From contig JABDFZ010000018.1 in assembly GCA_013286325.1 (NCBI GenBank), forward strand, positions 1 to 38,926: DNA of 38,926 nt, in the 5' to 3' direction. Shown here one piece after another: positions 16,221-24,325 of the stretch (the stretch's first letter is position 1; the number at the start of each line of letters is the position of its first letter). The position numbers and the translations under genes were made by a program. Under the pieces are notes generated by a model, which made no database searches, was not told the DNA's origin, and was given only the letters and a program-made list of their open reading frames with translations. The stretch comes from Bacteroidota bacterium. Its GTDB lineage: Bacteria > Bacteroidota > Bacteroidia > Sphingobacteriales > Sphingobacteriaceae.

Positions 16221-17030
16221 ATGAACGAGCAATTTTACCGGCAAATTTTTGATAAGCACCAGCACGTTGAGTCGGTGCCATCCAACAAAGAAATCACTAC
16301 ATGGGCGCTGCAGGTGATCCGGTTATTATTTCCGGAGCAATCAAAACAGGTGTTTACCAATGTTCATGAGCTGGAAAATGAATTCACAAAGCTTGAGAAT
16401 GAGCTGTACGTAGTAATGAATGCTACCAAGGCTTGCGAAGGCTGCGATAATGAGCAGCTTGCAAAAGCATTTTTTGAGCAGATTCCCACACTATATCAAT
16501 TATTAAATACTGATATACAGGCTATTTTTAAAGGCGACCCGGCAGCCCGCAGCGAATTTGAAGTGATAAGAACTTATCCGGGATTTTTTGCCATATCGTT
16601 TTACCGCCTTGCCCATAGCTTATATAAGCACGATGTGCCTTTGCTGCCACGTATACTTACCGAATATGCTCATTCAAAAACAGGAATCGATATTCACCCG
16701 GCGGCCGAGATTGACGAGTATTTTTATATTGATCATGGCACAGGCATAGTAATTGGCGAAAGCTGCAAAATTGGTAAACACGTAAAATTGTATCAGGGGG
16801 TTACCCTTGGGGCTTTAAGTGTTGCAAAAAATATGGCTTTTACCAAACGCCATCCAACGGTCGAAGATCATGTAGTTATTTATTCTGGCGCCACCATACT
16901 TGGAGGCGAAACAGTGATAGGTCATCATAGCATAATTGGCGGTAATGTGTGGCTTACAAAAAGTGTTAGTCCAAATTCAACGGTATATCACAAGCCTGCG
17001 ATAACCGTTTTCAATAAAAATAAAGATTAA
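16221..17030 (+). CDS. cysE: Serine O-acetyltransferase
   Basis: A 269-residue serine acetyltransferase making O-acetylserine from serine and acetyl-CoA, the first step of cysteine synthesis. The N-terminal helical domain is followed by the left-handed beta-helix with IDIHPAAEIDEYFYIDHGTG, VIGESCKIG, LYQGVTLGA and the hexapeptide turns up to IIGGNVWLTKSV. The length resembles the SatA/EpsC-like long forms. I chose the ATG at 16221 over a TTG at 16209. It ends four bases before cysM, so the two form an operon. Confidence 0.94.
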   Translation: MNEQFYRQIFDKHQHVESVPSNKEITTWALQVIRLLFPEQSKQVFTNVHELENEFTKLENELYVVMNATKACEGCDNEQLAKAFFEQIPTLYQLLNTDIQAIFKGDPAARSEFEVIRTYPGFFAISFYRLAHSLYKHDVPLLPRILTEYAHSKTGIDIHPAAEIDEYFYIDHGTGIVIGESCKIGKHVKLYQGVTLGALSVAKNMAFTKRHPTVEDHVVIYSGATILGGETVIGHHSIIGGNVWLTKSVSPNSTVYHKPAITVFNKNKD

Positions 17031-17034
17031 AATT

Positions 17035-17907
17035 ATGGCAGGTATAATTGATCTGATAGGCAATACGCCTATGGCTGAAATAAAAAGATTAAACCCCAAC
17101 CCAAACGTCCGCATTTTTGCCAAACTGGAAGGCAACAATCCCGGCGGAAGTGTTAAAGACAGGGCTGCACTGAACATGATAAGCAGTGCGCTGCAGCGGG
17201 GGGAGATAAAACCAGGCACAAAATTGATTGAAGCAACAAGCGGCAACACAGGCATTGCGCTTGCTATGATAGCTTGTTTATACGGATTAGAGATTGAGCT
17301 GGTATTACCCTCAAACTCAACCCGCGAACGCACATTAACCATGGAAGCTTTTGGCGCTAAAGTAACCCTGCTTGATGGCATTGAACTTTGCCGCGATTAT
17401 GCTGAAGAAAAAGGAACATCGGGCGAATATTTTTTACTGAACCAGTTTGCCAACCCGGATAATTATATGGCCCATTATAAAACCACCGGTCCTGAAATCT
17501 GGAGGGATACAGAAGGGCAGATCACCCATTTTGTAAGTGCAATGGGGACTACTGGCACTATTATGGGTAATTCGAAGTATTTTAAGGAAATAAACCCCAA
17601 TATCCAGATAGTGGGCTGTCAGCCAACAGAAGGCTCATCCATACCGGGCATCCGCCGCTGGCCCGAAGCCTATCTGCCTAAAATATTTGATCCATCGCGC
17701 GTCGATCGTGTAATGGATATTTCTGAACAGGAAGCAACCCTGATGGCCAGAAAAATGGCCAAACAGGAAGGCATTTTTGCCGGAATGAGCAGCGGCGGCG
17801 CTTGTGCAGCGGCAGTAAAACTTGCGGCAGAGCTAACCGAAGGCACAATCGTATTCGTTTGCTGCGACAGGGGCGACAGGTACCTGAGCAGTGACTTATT
17901 TGGATAA
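17035..17907 (+). CDS. cysM: Cysteine synthase B (O-acetylserine sulfhydrylase)
   Basis: A 290-residue PLP enzyme that converts O-acetylserine and sulfide (or thiosulfate) to cysteine. The PLP lysine is Lys41 in GGSVKDRAA, the substrate loop is EATSGNTGIALA, the phosphate-binding loop is SAMGTTGTIMG, and the C-terminal FVCCDRGDRYLSSDLF is typical of CysM rather than CysK. The length is close to that of E. coli CysM. It follows cysE in an operon, and a two-hairpin repeat lies just after the stop. Confidence 0.94.
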   Translation: MAGIIDLIGNTPMAEIKRLNPNPNVRIFAKLEGNNPGGSVKDRAALNMISSALQRGEIKPGTKLIEATSGNTGIALAMIACLYGLEIELVLPSNSTRERTLTMEAFGAKVTLLDGIELCRDYAEEKGTSGEYFLLNQFANPDNYMAHYKTTGPEIWRDTEGQITHFVSAMGTTGTIMGNSKYFKEINPNIQIVGCQPTEGSSIPGIRRWPEAYLPKIFDPSRVDRVMDISEQEATLMARKMAKQEGIFAGMSSGGACAAAVKLAAELTEGTIVFVCCDRGDRYLSSDLFG

Positions 17908-17910
17908 ATA

Positions 17911-17971
17911 ACCCTCTTTACCGCTTGCGGTAGAGAGGGTGGTCGAGCGAAGCAAAGACCGGGTGAGTCAA
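17911..17971. repeat. Two-hairpin dispersed repeat, copy 1
   Basis: A 61-bp element begins four bases after the cysM stop. The first hairpin is ACCCTCTTTACCG / CGGTAGAGAGGGT (17911-17940, 4-base loop, one G-T). The second is a GGTC...GACC stem (17941-17960) around GAGCGAAGCAAA. A second copy occurs at 38866-38926, 52 of 61 bases identical. It lies between convergent cysM and GH43 genes and may serve as a terminator. Confidence 0.85.
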
Positions 17972-17990
17972 CTTAAGGAAGCGATAAAGC

Positions 17991-18971
17991 TTACTTTATA
18001 ACCCTCGCCCTAACTCCTTCGTTTGTAATTTTAACCGGCTTAATCATTCCGTTTTTGTCAAAATACATTTTATCAATACAAACCACCCGATGATTGCCAT
18101 CGGTTTCGCCAAGCGGGCGGCGGTGGTAAACTATGTACCATTCGTTCGTTCCGGGGATATTAATAACAGAATGGTGCCCGGCGCCTGTTGCTATGTTCAC
18201 ATCCTGCTTTAATATCGTAGCGATTCGTTTAAATGGCCCGAATGGGGTTTTACCAATTGCATAAGCTACACGATAATCCGGGCCTGTCCAGCCGCCTTCG
18301 CTCCACATTAAGTAATATTTACCCTTCCGCTTAAACATCACCGGGCCTTCTACATAATCTTTGGGTGTTATAAGCTTAAAAGTTTCCCCGTCATCAAACG
18401 GAACAACACCAGTAAAATCATTATTGAGCTTAGCAATATTGCATTGCCCCCATCCACCGTAAATAATGTAATACTGCCCGTTGTCATCTTTGTAAACAAA
18501 CTGGTCTATCGGTTGTGCCTTATTATAAATTTTACCAATAAGCGGTTTACCTAAATAATCTTTAAACGGCCCTTCGGGTTTATCGGCTACAGCCACCCCA
18601 ATACCGCCAATTTCTTTTTTATCATCATGAATATCATTAGCACCAAAAAACAAGTAGTATTTATTATCCTTTTTGGTTATGGCAGGTGCCCACAACGCTC
18701 TTTTCACCCATTTTACTGCACTCGAATCCAATACATGCTCATGCTTTGTCCAATGCACCAGGTCGGTTGATGAAAACGCATCCATAAAAACCTGTTCGTT
18801 ATATGGTGCAGAGTAGGTAGGATATACCCAATAAGTTTTATCAAATATTTTCGCTTCCGGGTCGGCATACCAGCCTTTAAATATGGGATTACCCGAAAAT
18901 TCTTTTTTTTGAGCTATTGCAACACCGCATTGTGCAATGAGCAATAGTAACAGGATTCTTTTTACACTCAT
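17991..18971 (-). CDS. Secreted glycoside hydrolase family 43 protein
   Basis: A 326-residue secreted enzyme of GH43, acting on arabinose- or xylose-containing glycans. The signal peptide is MSVKRILLLLLIAQCGVAIA. The five-bladed propeller carries the usual acid trio: Asp37 in GWYADPEA (base), Asp156 in QPIDQFVYKD (pKa modulator) and Glu208 in YVEGPVMFKRKGKYYLMWS (acid). ATG 18971 was chosen because it gives a normal signal peptide and an A/T-rich leader; the in-frame ATG at 19001 adds ten residues. It is not part of a polysaccharide locus here; no SusCD genes are in the window. Confidence 0.91.
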   Translation of the reverse strand: MSVKRILLLLLIAQCGVAIAQKKEFSGNPIFKGWYADPEAKIFDKTYWVYPTYSAPYNEQVFMDAFSSTDLVHWTKHEHVLDSSAVKWVKRALWAPAITKKDNKYYLFFGANDIHDDKKEIGGIGVAVADKPEGPFKDYLGKPLIGKIYNKAQPIDQFVYKDDNGQYYIIYGGWGQCNIAKLNNDFTGVVPFDDGETFKLITPKDYVEGPVMFKRKGKYYLMWSEGGWTGPDYRVAYAIGKTPFGPFKRIATILKQDVNIATGAGHHSVINIPGTNEWYIVYHRRPLGETDGNHRVVCIDKMYFDKNGMIKPVKITNEGVRARVIK

Positions 18972-19277
18972 TTTATTAAAAAAGCTATAGTTATTCTGCA
19001 TGATGCTGGAAAATTTTCTGCAGCATACAAGGTTAAATAAAAAAAAATCAAAAAAGTTATCAATGCAATACTCCCTTTTTGCATATCAGGTGTCTTTAAC
19101 AAAAAGATGCCATTGTATAATACTAAAGTTCAGGTTCTTTTAAGGTTTTATTCTGTCTGCCCATATTGCCTTTCTGTCGGCAAAAAATGGCTTTGTATCG
19201 AAACGAATAAACATTTTAGTCAGAATCTTACTTTATTTAAACAAGATACCTGCACTTACCTGTGAATGATGAAAACC

Positions 19278-19308
19278 AAGCCCCCTCCTCGCTGTATCGG
19301 GGGGGCTT
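19278..19308. terminator. GC-rich hairpin in the 19002-19828 non-coding region
   Basis: A perfect 8-bp stem, AAGCCCCC at 19278-19285 and GGGGGCTT at 19301-19308, closes a 15-base loop. It is followed by TAAAAC rather than a T-run on the plus strand. It lies about 70 bp before the tandem hairpin array and could be a terminator for a short transcript or an extra member of the array. The preceding 19002-19270 is AT-rich with nothing I can name. Confidence 0.45.
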
Positions 19309-19380
19309 AAAACACCAGGATTAAGAGACATGGTAAAGGCAGTTGCCGGTTGAATATTGAAAATGTGTTTTCAAAATAAA

Positions 19381-19702
19381 TAGTGATCGGTGATTAGTGG
19401 GGAATATAGCCCGGAGATTAGTTCCGGGCTTATTAAAGTTATTAAAATGCTTATTAGGTTTTACCCTAAATAGTGTGCTGTTGATTAGTGGAGAATACAG
19501 CCCGGAAATTAGGTCCGGGCTTATTAAAATTATTAAGATGTCTTTCAGCCTTACCATAAATAGTGTTGTTGATTAGTGGAGAATAACGCCCGGGCAATTA
19601 GTCCGGGCTTATTAAGGTTAAGATTTATTACGTGCCTATCCAACCTCCTTATCATACATATGTTCGTGATTAGTGGAAATAATGGCCCTGGTTCCCGGGG
19701 CC
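19381..19702. repeat. Tandem array of 90-bp hairpin-forming repeats
   Basis: Units start at 19381, 19471 and 19561 (period exactly 90 for the first two), and a diverged fourth lies around 19660-19702. Each contains GATTAGTGG, a short AATA spacer, then a GC hairpin and TTATTA. Hairpin stems are 19408-19415/19423-19430, 19499-19506/19514-19521, 19588-19593/19603-19608 and 19684-19691/19695-19702. Stem bases change between units while pairing is kept. The first two loops are GATTAGT and AATTAGG. No protein is credible on either strand. The array lies upstream of both GH43 (minus) and GNAT (plus). Confidence 0.85.
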
Positions 19703-19828
19703 TTATTAGTTTCAATGCTTTTCATTAGTTTGATTGTGTAATGATTTTACGGTAATTTTACCCGCCCCGCAATTTCCAAAAAGCTTAATTATTTGAAAAT
19801 CATCAGTAAATCAATTTAAATTGCTTGC

Positions 19829-20290
19829 ATGTCTGCTAATATTTCTATCCGCTTTGTAACTCATCAGGATTATGACCAATGGCTTCCTTTATGGGAAGGG
19901 TATAACACTTTTTATGGGCGTTCAGGTCCGACTGCGCTTGCACCAGAAATTACGCGAATCACATGGTCACGGTTTTTTGACGCATACGAACCAGTATATG
20001 CCCTGGTTGCTGAAAGCGAGGGAAAACTCCTCGGCCTCACACACTATATTCTTCACCGCAGCACCACATCAATAACACCTGTTTGCTATTTGCAGGATTT
20101 GTTCACCACCGGCACCGCGCGCGGAAAGGGGGTTGGAAGGGCGTTAATCAACGGGGTATATGAGCAGGCTGAACTCTCCCGATGCTCCCGCGTATACTGG
20201 CAAACGCACGAAACAAATGCAACCGCAATGATGCTTTACGATAAGGTGGCAGAAAAGTCCGGATTTGTAGTTTATCGTAAAATGCTCTGA
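19829..20290 (+). CDS. GNAT family N-acetyltransferase
   Basis: A 153-residue acetyltransferase that uses acetyl-CoA. The pyrophosphate-binding motif A is RGKGVGRALING (about residues 97-108), preceded by CYLQDLFTT and followed by YWQTHETNATAMMLYDKVAEKSGFVVY, which is the typical motif B region. The substrate cannot be predicted; small-molecule amines or protein N-termini are possible. It stands alone, with the repeat array upstream and 150 bp before the next gene. Confidence 0.9.
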   Translation: MSANISIRFVTHQDYDQWLPLWEGYNTFYGRSGPTALAPEITRITWSRFFDAYEPVYALVAESEGKLLGLTHYILHRSTTSITPVCYLQDLFTTGTARGKGVGRALINGVYEQAELSRCSRVYWQTHETNATAMMLYDKVAEKSGFVVYRKML

Positions 20291-20440
20291 TTGTAAATCT
20301 GGTGCATTTAATTTGCAGATAGCAAAAGTTATTGTCTTGTTTACCGGTATTTTCAAAAAAACCAAAAAAGGTGTCCAATTCCGCATGTTCTGCTTGATAT
20401 AAGGTTAAGAATTAAATATTAACCTTTTAAAATAGATACA

Positions 20441-21382
20441 ATGAAACGGATATTAATAAGAATTGGCGTCGCATTGGTTTTTCTGGTGCTGGTTTTAGTT
20501 ATTGTGAGCTTCTGGATGGGCAGCAACATGATACTAAACCCGGTGTGGAGGGGCGTATCAAAAAACCTTGCAGCAGGCACTCCCGAAACCGAAAAATACT
20601 GGGGGCCAGGCTACGGAAACCTGCGTACAACTCATCAATATAAATTTAGTGAGGTAAAGTTCCATTCAGTAAATGGGTATGACTTATCTGGCTGGCTTGT
20701 TAAGTCGGCAGATAATAATTTTGGAGCAGCCAAAGGAGCTATCATGTTGGTACACGGCGGAGGTGGCGATAGAAGGGAAGAAACCAGGTACATTCATTTT
20801 TTCCTTAGCCAACACCTTGATGTACTAACATTTGATTATGGTTGCATGGGCGAGGCTCCATGCCCGGTGCCCGGTATGTCTTATGGCGACAGGGAATCAA
20901 AGGATGTTCTTTCAGCTTATTTGTTTCTTACAAATAGTTATCAAAAAATATATGCAATGGGTACATCCGTAGGTGCAGGGTCTATATTGATCGCCCTGCC
21001 GGGAATGCCTAAATTAAGTGGTGTAATAGCAGAAAATCCAATGGCAAGCTTTCAGAAGCTGCTTACAGAAACTCCTTCATCTCAATCAATGCCGAAATGG
21101 CTCCTGAATACCATGATTGGTTTTGTAAAGTTGAGAGGAAGATTTGATGGCCTGGCAAATGCAGAAAATTCATTGCGTGTAGTAAAAACCACTCCCATTT
21201 TATTTATACACAGCCAAAAAGATAATGTTATACCAGTAAGGCAAACCCAACAACTTGCTGCACTTTATAATGGGCCCAAAAGCACCTGGTATCCTAACTA
21301 TGGCAACCACGCTTTTATCTGGGATATTGATCATGCCGCTTATGAGAAAAGGATAGTAACTTTTATAGAGAGCACCAATTAA
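20441..21382 (+). CDS. Membrane-anchored alpha/beta hydrolase
   Basis: A 313-residue hydrolase with one N-terminal membrane helix (residues 5-27). The catalytic pieces are the oxyanion region MLVHGGGGDRREE, nucleophile Ser176 in MGTSVGAG, an aspartate in HSQKDNVIP and a histidine in YGNHAF. The fold resembles the FrsA/BAAT-like or prolyl-oligopeptidase-like group. Substrate unknown. Its stop is only 11 bp from the stop of the convergent S1/P1 nuclease, with no hairpin in between. Confidence 0.85.
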   Translation: MKRILIRIGVALVFLVLVLVIVSFWMGSNMILNPVWRGVSKNLAAGTPETEKYWGPGYGNLRTTHQYKFSEVKFHSVNGYDLSGWLVKSADNNFGAAKGAIMLVHGGGGDRREETRYIHFFLSQHLDVLTFDYGCMGEAPCPVPGMSYGDRESKDVLSAYLFLTNSYQKIYAMGTSVGAGSILIALPGMPKLSGVIAENPMASFQKLLTETPSSQSMPKWLLNTMIGFVKLRGRFDGLANAENSLRVVKTTPILFIHSQKDNVIPVRQTQQLAALYNGPKSTWYPNYGNHAFIWDIDHAAYEKRIVTFIESTN

Positions 21383-21393
21383 GGTTGAATTCT

Positions 21394-22236
21394 TTATTTG
21401 ACTGTTTTTGGAGCACTAAGCCTATCTATATAACCATTGGTAAATATTTCGTTCAGTAAGGCAGCCAACCGTAGGCCGCCTGTTTCCAGCCGTTTATTTA
21501 CAATTTCAATATGGGCGGTATAATAGTTATCGTCAAGTATTTTGTTCGTTTCTACTTCCTCATACAAAACCGCTGCCTGGCTGTATGATTCGTATAGCCA
21601 GTGCATTATATCTTCATCGCTGTAATGTCTTGCGTTAAAAGTCGAAACCGTATCTATCTTTTTAGCAAGCGCCTTATAATCTAATCCCTGGCGGTCAATT
21701 AATTTACTATCCCAAAGGGCATGAAGATTGGTACCGCTGCCATTAAAAACCAGCTCGATAGAATTACCGCCTTTATCTTCGGCACGGCTAATATGCATGG
21801 GTTGGTGCAGGTCGCCAACTAAATGGACTACCCATTTTAAACAGTCGGCCTCAACCGTTTTTAATTTTGATGCCGAAACTTTTAAAGTAGCCGGATTTCT
21901 AAGATAATTAAGCTTGATCAACAGATTGCTGTAGATGTTTGGCTCGGTGTCATTACCTACATAACTGCGAAAATCATTATAACTTAAACCCAATGGTACA
22001 TTAATATAGTGCCATGCTTTAGTGTACCTATATCTTTCATCGTTGCCAATTTCATCCGCATAGGTACTTACATCGGCAAGGTTTTGCCTGCCCAGCAATT
22101 CAATTACGGTTGCTTTAGCCTGGGGCATTAAATGATTTTCTGCTATCAGCCCTACAGTGCGGTGCCCGGTTACCCCCCACGATACCAGGACAATGGAAAC
22201 AACTACAGTAAATAGTAAGATAAGGGACTTCTTCAT
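21394..22236 (-). CDS. Secreted S1/P1-type zinc nuclease
   Basis: A 280-residue enzyme of the S1/P1 nuclease family, which cleaves single-stranded nucleic acids and removes 3' phosphates with three zinc ions. Export signal residues 1-19. Trp20, first after the likely cleavage site, and His25 (SWGVTGH) match the N-terminal zinc-ligand pattern. Other ligands are in YADEIGND, AWHYINVP, HLVGDLHQPMH and LHALWDSKLID. It probably scavenges extracellular nucleic acid as a nutrient or phosphate source. The 245-bp region upstream holds repeated GTTTACA motifs. Confidence 0.92.
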   Translation of the reverse strand: MKKSLILLFTVVVSIVLVSWGVTGHRTVGLIAENHLMPQAKATVIELLGRQNLADVSTYADEIGNDERYRYTKAWHYINVPLGLSYNDFRSYVGNDTEPNIYSNLLIKLNYLRNPATLKVSASKLKTVEADCLKWVVHLVGDLHQPMHISRAEDKGGNSIELVFNGSGTNLHALWDSKLIDRQGLDYKALAKKIDTVSTFNARHYSDEDIMHWLYESYSQAAVLYEEVETNKILDDNYYTAHIEIVNKRLETGGLRLAALLNEIFTNGYIDRLSAPKTVK

Positions 22237-22308
22237 AGTATTAGTGTTATGTCAACCACAAATTGACGTATAGTCTTGAATTGGGATTAACTCAAATAAC
22301 AAAAAAGT

Positions 22309-22407
22309 GGGTTTACACATGGTTTACATAATTTATGGTTAACATGTATATAGATATCTAATAATCAATTGTTTGAGTTAGTTTTTTTGAAAAAAACATG
22401 GTTTACA
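22309..22407. repeat. Repeated GTTTACA motifs upstream of the nuclease gene
   Basis: CATGGTTTACA occurs at 22318-22328 and 22397-22407, and a third GGTTTACA-like site (GGGTTTACA) starts at 22309. They lie in the AT-rich 245-bp gap between the nuclease start and the DUF2252 stop. They could be regulator sites for the nuclease gene. No other element was recognised in this gap. Confidence 0.35.
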
Positions 22408-22481
22408 CTTTTTGTATAAATGCTACTGGCTAAACGCCAATTCACAAGCGACACGATACTAAATTAAACAGATATAAACTA

Positions 22482-23684
22482 TTATTCAAGCACCCCGTTT
22501 TTATAATCATCTAGGTATTGCTGATAATCCTTTTTTACTTTCCCTGCATATTTAAAACAATATTTAAGCAAAGGTTCCTGCCACTCACTACCCGCGCCAA
22601 ATGTTTTAAGTTCATCAATAATAGCCGATCCGTTCATACCTCCACTCCGCAACTGGGCAGAGGCAGCAAGTACCGCCATATCATCAATTACCTGGTAAAT
22701 ATCGCGGTACCGGTCACGGATCAGTTTAAATTTAATGGTGTCTTTTACTGGTTGCAGTTCCTGTAATATATAAGGCTCATCTTCAAAAAGCGTGGCGCTC
22801 AACAGCGATGCAGATACATTTTGCATTCGCTGCTGTACCGTTATAACCCTTTCAGCCTCCGACTGCCATTCAGGTTGTTTAATAGCTATATAAGGCGATA
22901 AAGCCGAAGCCCTCGACTGTTTCATGTCTACCAGCAGATATTTGTTTTTTGTATTGGTGCTCTTTAACAAAAAAAGATACCGCTTTAACCCTATGCTGCC
23001 CGTACCTGCCAACCTGAATACCACATCTTTCACTTTATAATTATATGGGCTGTCGCTGCTATGTTCAATCCAATGCTGAACGTGTTCCATTAAAGCCGTC
23101 CGTAAATGTTTAGGAATTTTGAAATGATTGACATCATTTATAGTAAGCACTAATTTTTTCTTTTTCTTATCGGTACTTCTTTCCAGGATATCGGCTTCTT
23201 TGGTTAGGGCCGCCGCTGTTAAAAAATCGCAAACAATCCCTTTTGCCGTGCGGGGTTCAATGCTGGTAGCTTTTCCTTTGGCAAGTGTTGTTGCATAGCT
23301 TTTTAAAAACAGCTGCGCCATATTATAGGCCTTCTCAGGTTCAATTTTCAGGCTCTCAAAGGCAATAAAAATACTGGTAACAATGCGGGCCAGTTCCCAT
23401 GCCGTTGGTGCCAGTATGCTTTCGTCAAAATCATTAAGGTCAAAATAAACCAGTTTATTATCAGCTTTATAACTGCCATAATTTTCAAGGTGAAGATCTC
23501 CGCATATCCACGTTGAAGGCGAACCCGGAAACTGTTTTACTTGTGCAAGGTCTTCGTAAAAAATATGGCATGTACCACGGTAAAACCGAAAGGCATTTTC
23601 GGCCATGCCTTCATATTTCAGCTTAACCATATCAGGCAATAAACTTTTGTTGTAGAGTTTTAACCGCTCGGAGAGTTTTGACAT
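22482..23684 (-). CDS. DUF2252 family protein
   Basis: A protein of 400 residues from the DUF2252 family, whose fold is thought to be distantly kinase-like. Diagnostic segments are FRFYRGTCHIFYEDL, WICGDLHLENYGSY (the catalytic-loop-like motif), YFDLNDFDESILAPTAWELARI, and VKDVVFRLAGTGSIGLKRYLFLL. Activity has not been shown for the family to my knowledge. The start at 23684 (MSKLSERLKLYNK) is preferred; an in-frame start at 23735 would add 17 unconvincing residues. It is monocistronic, divergent from the PepSY-like gene. Confidence 0.85.
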   Translation of the reverse strand: MSKLSERLKLYNKSLLPDMVKLKYEGMAENAFRFYRGTCHIFYEDLAQVKQFPGSPSTWICGDLHLENYGSYKADNKLVYFDLNDFDESILAPTAWELARIVTSIFIAFESLKIEPEKAYNMAQLFLKSYATTLAKGKATSIEPRTAKGIVCDFLTAAALTKEADILERSTDKKKKKLVLTINDVNHFKIPKHLRTALMEHVQHWIEHSSDSPYNYKVKDVVFRLAGTGSIGLKRYLFLLKSTNTKNKYLLVDMKQSRASALSPYIAIKQPEWQSEAERVITVQQRMQNVSASLLSATLFEDEPYILQELQPVKDTIKFKLIRDRYRDIYQVIDDMAVLAASAQLRSGGMNGSAIIDELKTFGAGSEWQEPLLKYCFKYAGKVKKDYQQYLDDYKNGVLE

Positions 23685-23915
23685 ATAGGGGTATTTACTG
23701 GTATTAATACATTGAAATATAATAATAGTTTTCAAATTGCCGCTATTGAGCGATCATTTATGCGGTCTTTTTCATCAGGCTGTGGAGTAAGTCAACAGTT
23801 GCTCTTCTTTGCTATTTTTATTAATCTGTTGATTTGTAGCACATTGATATATTTTTCAGTTTATGGCATCATTATGTACCCTGCTTTAACATCATACTTA
23901 AAAACAAAACAAATT

Positions 23916-24233
23916 ATGAAAAAAGTCATTTTATCAGCAGCAGTATTATTAGTAGCAGGTTTAGCTACTGTTAAAGCAAATACTTTACCTACAAACATGC
24001 ACACTGTTGCAATTGTTAATCAGGCCGACAGCTTGCAAAAGACCCCTATAAAACTGGATGAACTTCCTGCCCCGGTAAAAACTGTACTTCAAACTGATGT
24101 TTTTAAAACCTGGGTTCCTTCAGAAGCATTCGACGTAAAAGCCGGTACCACTGAATATTACGAAGTTGACGTTAAAAAAGGAGCCGAAACGAAAGCTTTA
24201 AAATTTGATAAAGCTGGAAAAATAATTCAATAA
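23916..24233 (+). CDS. Small secreted PepSY-like protein
   Basis: A 105-residue protein with a clear signal peptide (MKKVILSAAVLLVAGLATVKA) and one compact domain of about 60 residues. The pattern LDELPAPVKTVL, then YYEVDVKKGAETKALKFDKAGKIIQ, is that of PepSY-like/BLIP-like periplasmic proteins. Many small secreted Bacteroidota proteins share this shape; their role is unclear. The longer frame beginning at 23712 is not used, because the ATG at 23916 gives the signal peptide directly. A strong terminator follows. Confidence 0.8.
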   Translation: MKKVILSAAVLLVAGLATVKANTLPTNMHTVAIVNQADSLQKTPIKLDELPAPVKTVLQTDVFKTWVPSEAFDVKAGTTEYYEVDVKKGAETKALKFDKAGKIIQ

Positions 24234-24266
24234 GGCACAAACAAACCAATCTTTATAACGTTAATC

Positions 24267-24292
24267 AAAAGCCCCGATATCGGGGCTTTTGT
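24267..24292 (+). terminator. Intrinsic terminator after the PepSY-like gene
   Basis: A perfect palindrome of 24 bases (arms AAAAGCCCCGAT and ATCGGGGCTTTT, 24267-24290) ends in a T-run, followed by GTATTTTG. It sits 33 bp after the PepSY-like stop and before the response regulator start, and being symmetrical could work in both directions. Confidence 0.9.
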
Positions 24293-24325
24293 ATTTTGCC
24301 ATGTGCTGATACATCAAAATAAATT

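Noticed and set aside
19266..19310. Tiny frame MMKTKPPPRCIGGA as a leader peptide
   Set aside because: It coincides with a GC hairpin, but no amino-acid biosynthesis operon follows and the codons do not point to one amino acid. Kept only as a note.
19321..19557. 78-codon minus-strand frame across the hairpin array
   Set aside because: It runs through repeat units, its residues repeat with the DNA period, it has no start-site signal or domain, and it is best explained as a by-product of the array.
19381..19702. CRISPR array
   Set aside because: Repeats are long (90 bp) and diverged, with internal hairpins; there are no uniform short repeats separated by unique spacers, and no cas genes are nearby.
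23685..24325. Sigma-54 (-24/-12) promoters near the NtrC regulator
   Set aside because: I looked for GG-N10-GC with TGGCAC/TTGC flanks upstream of the PepSY-like and regulator genes and found no acceptable match, so no target is proposed.
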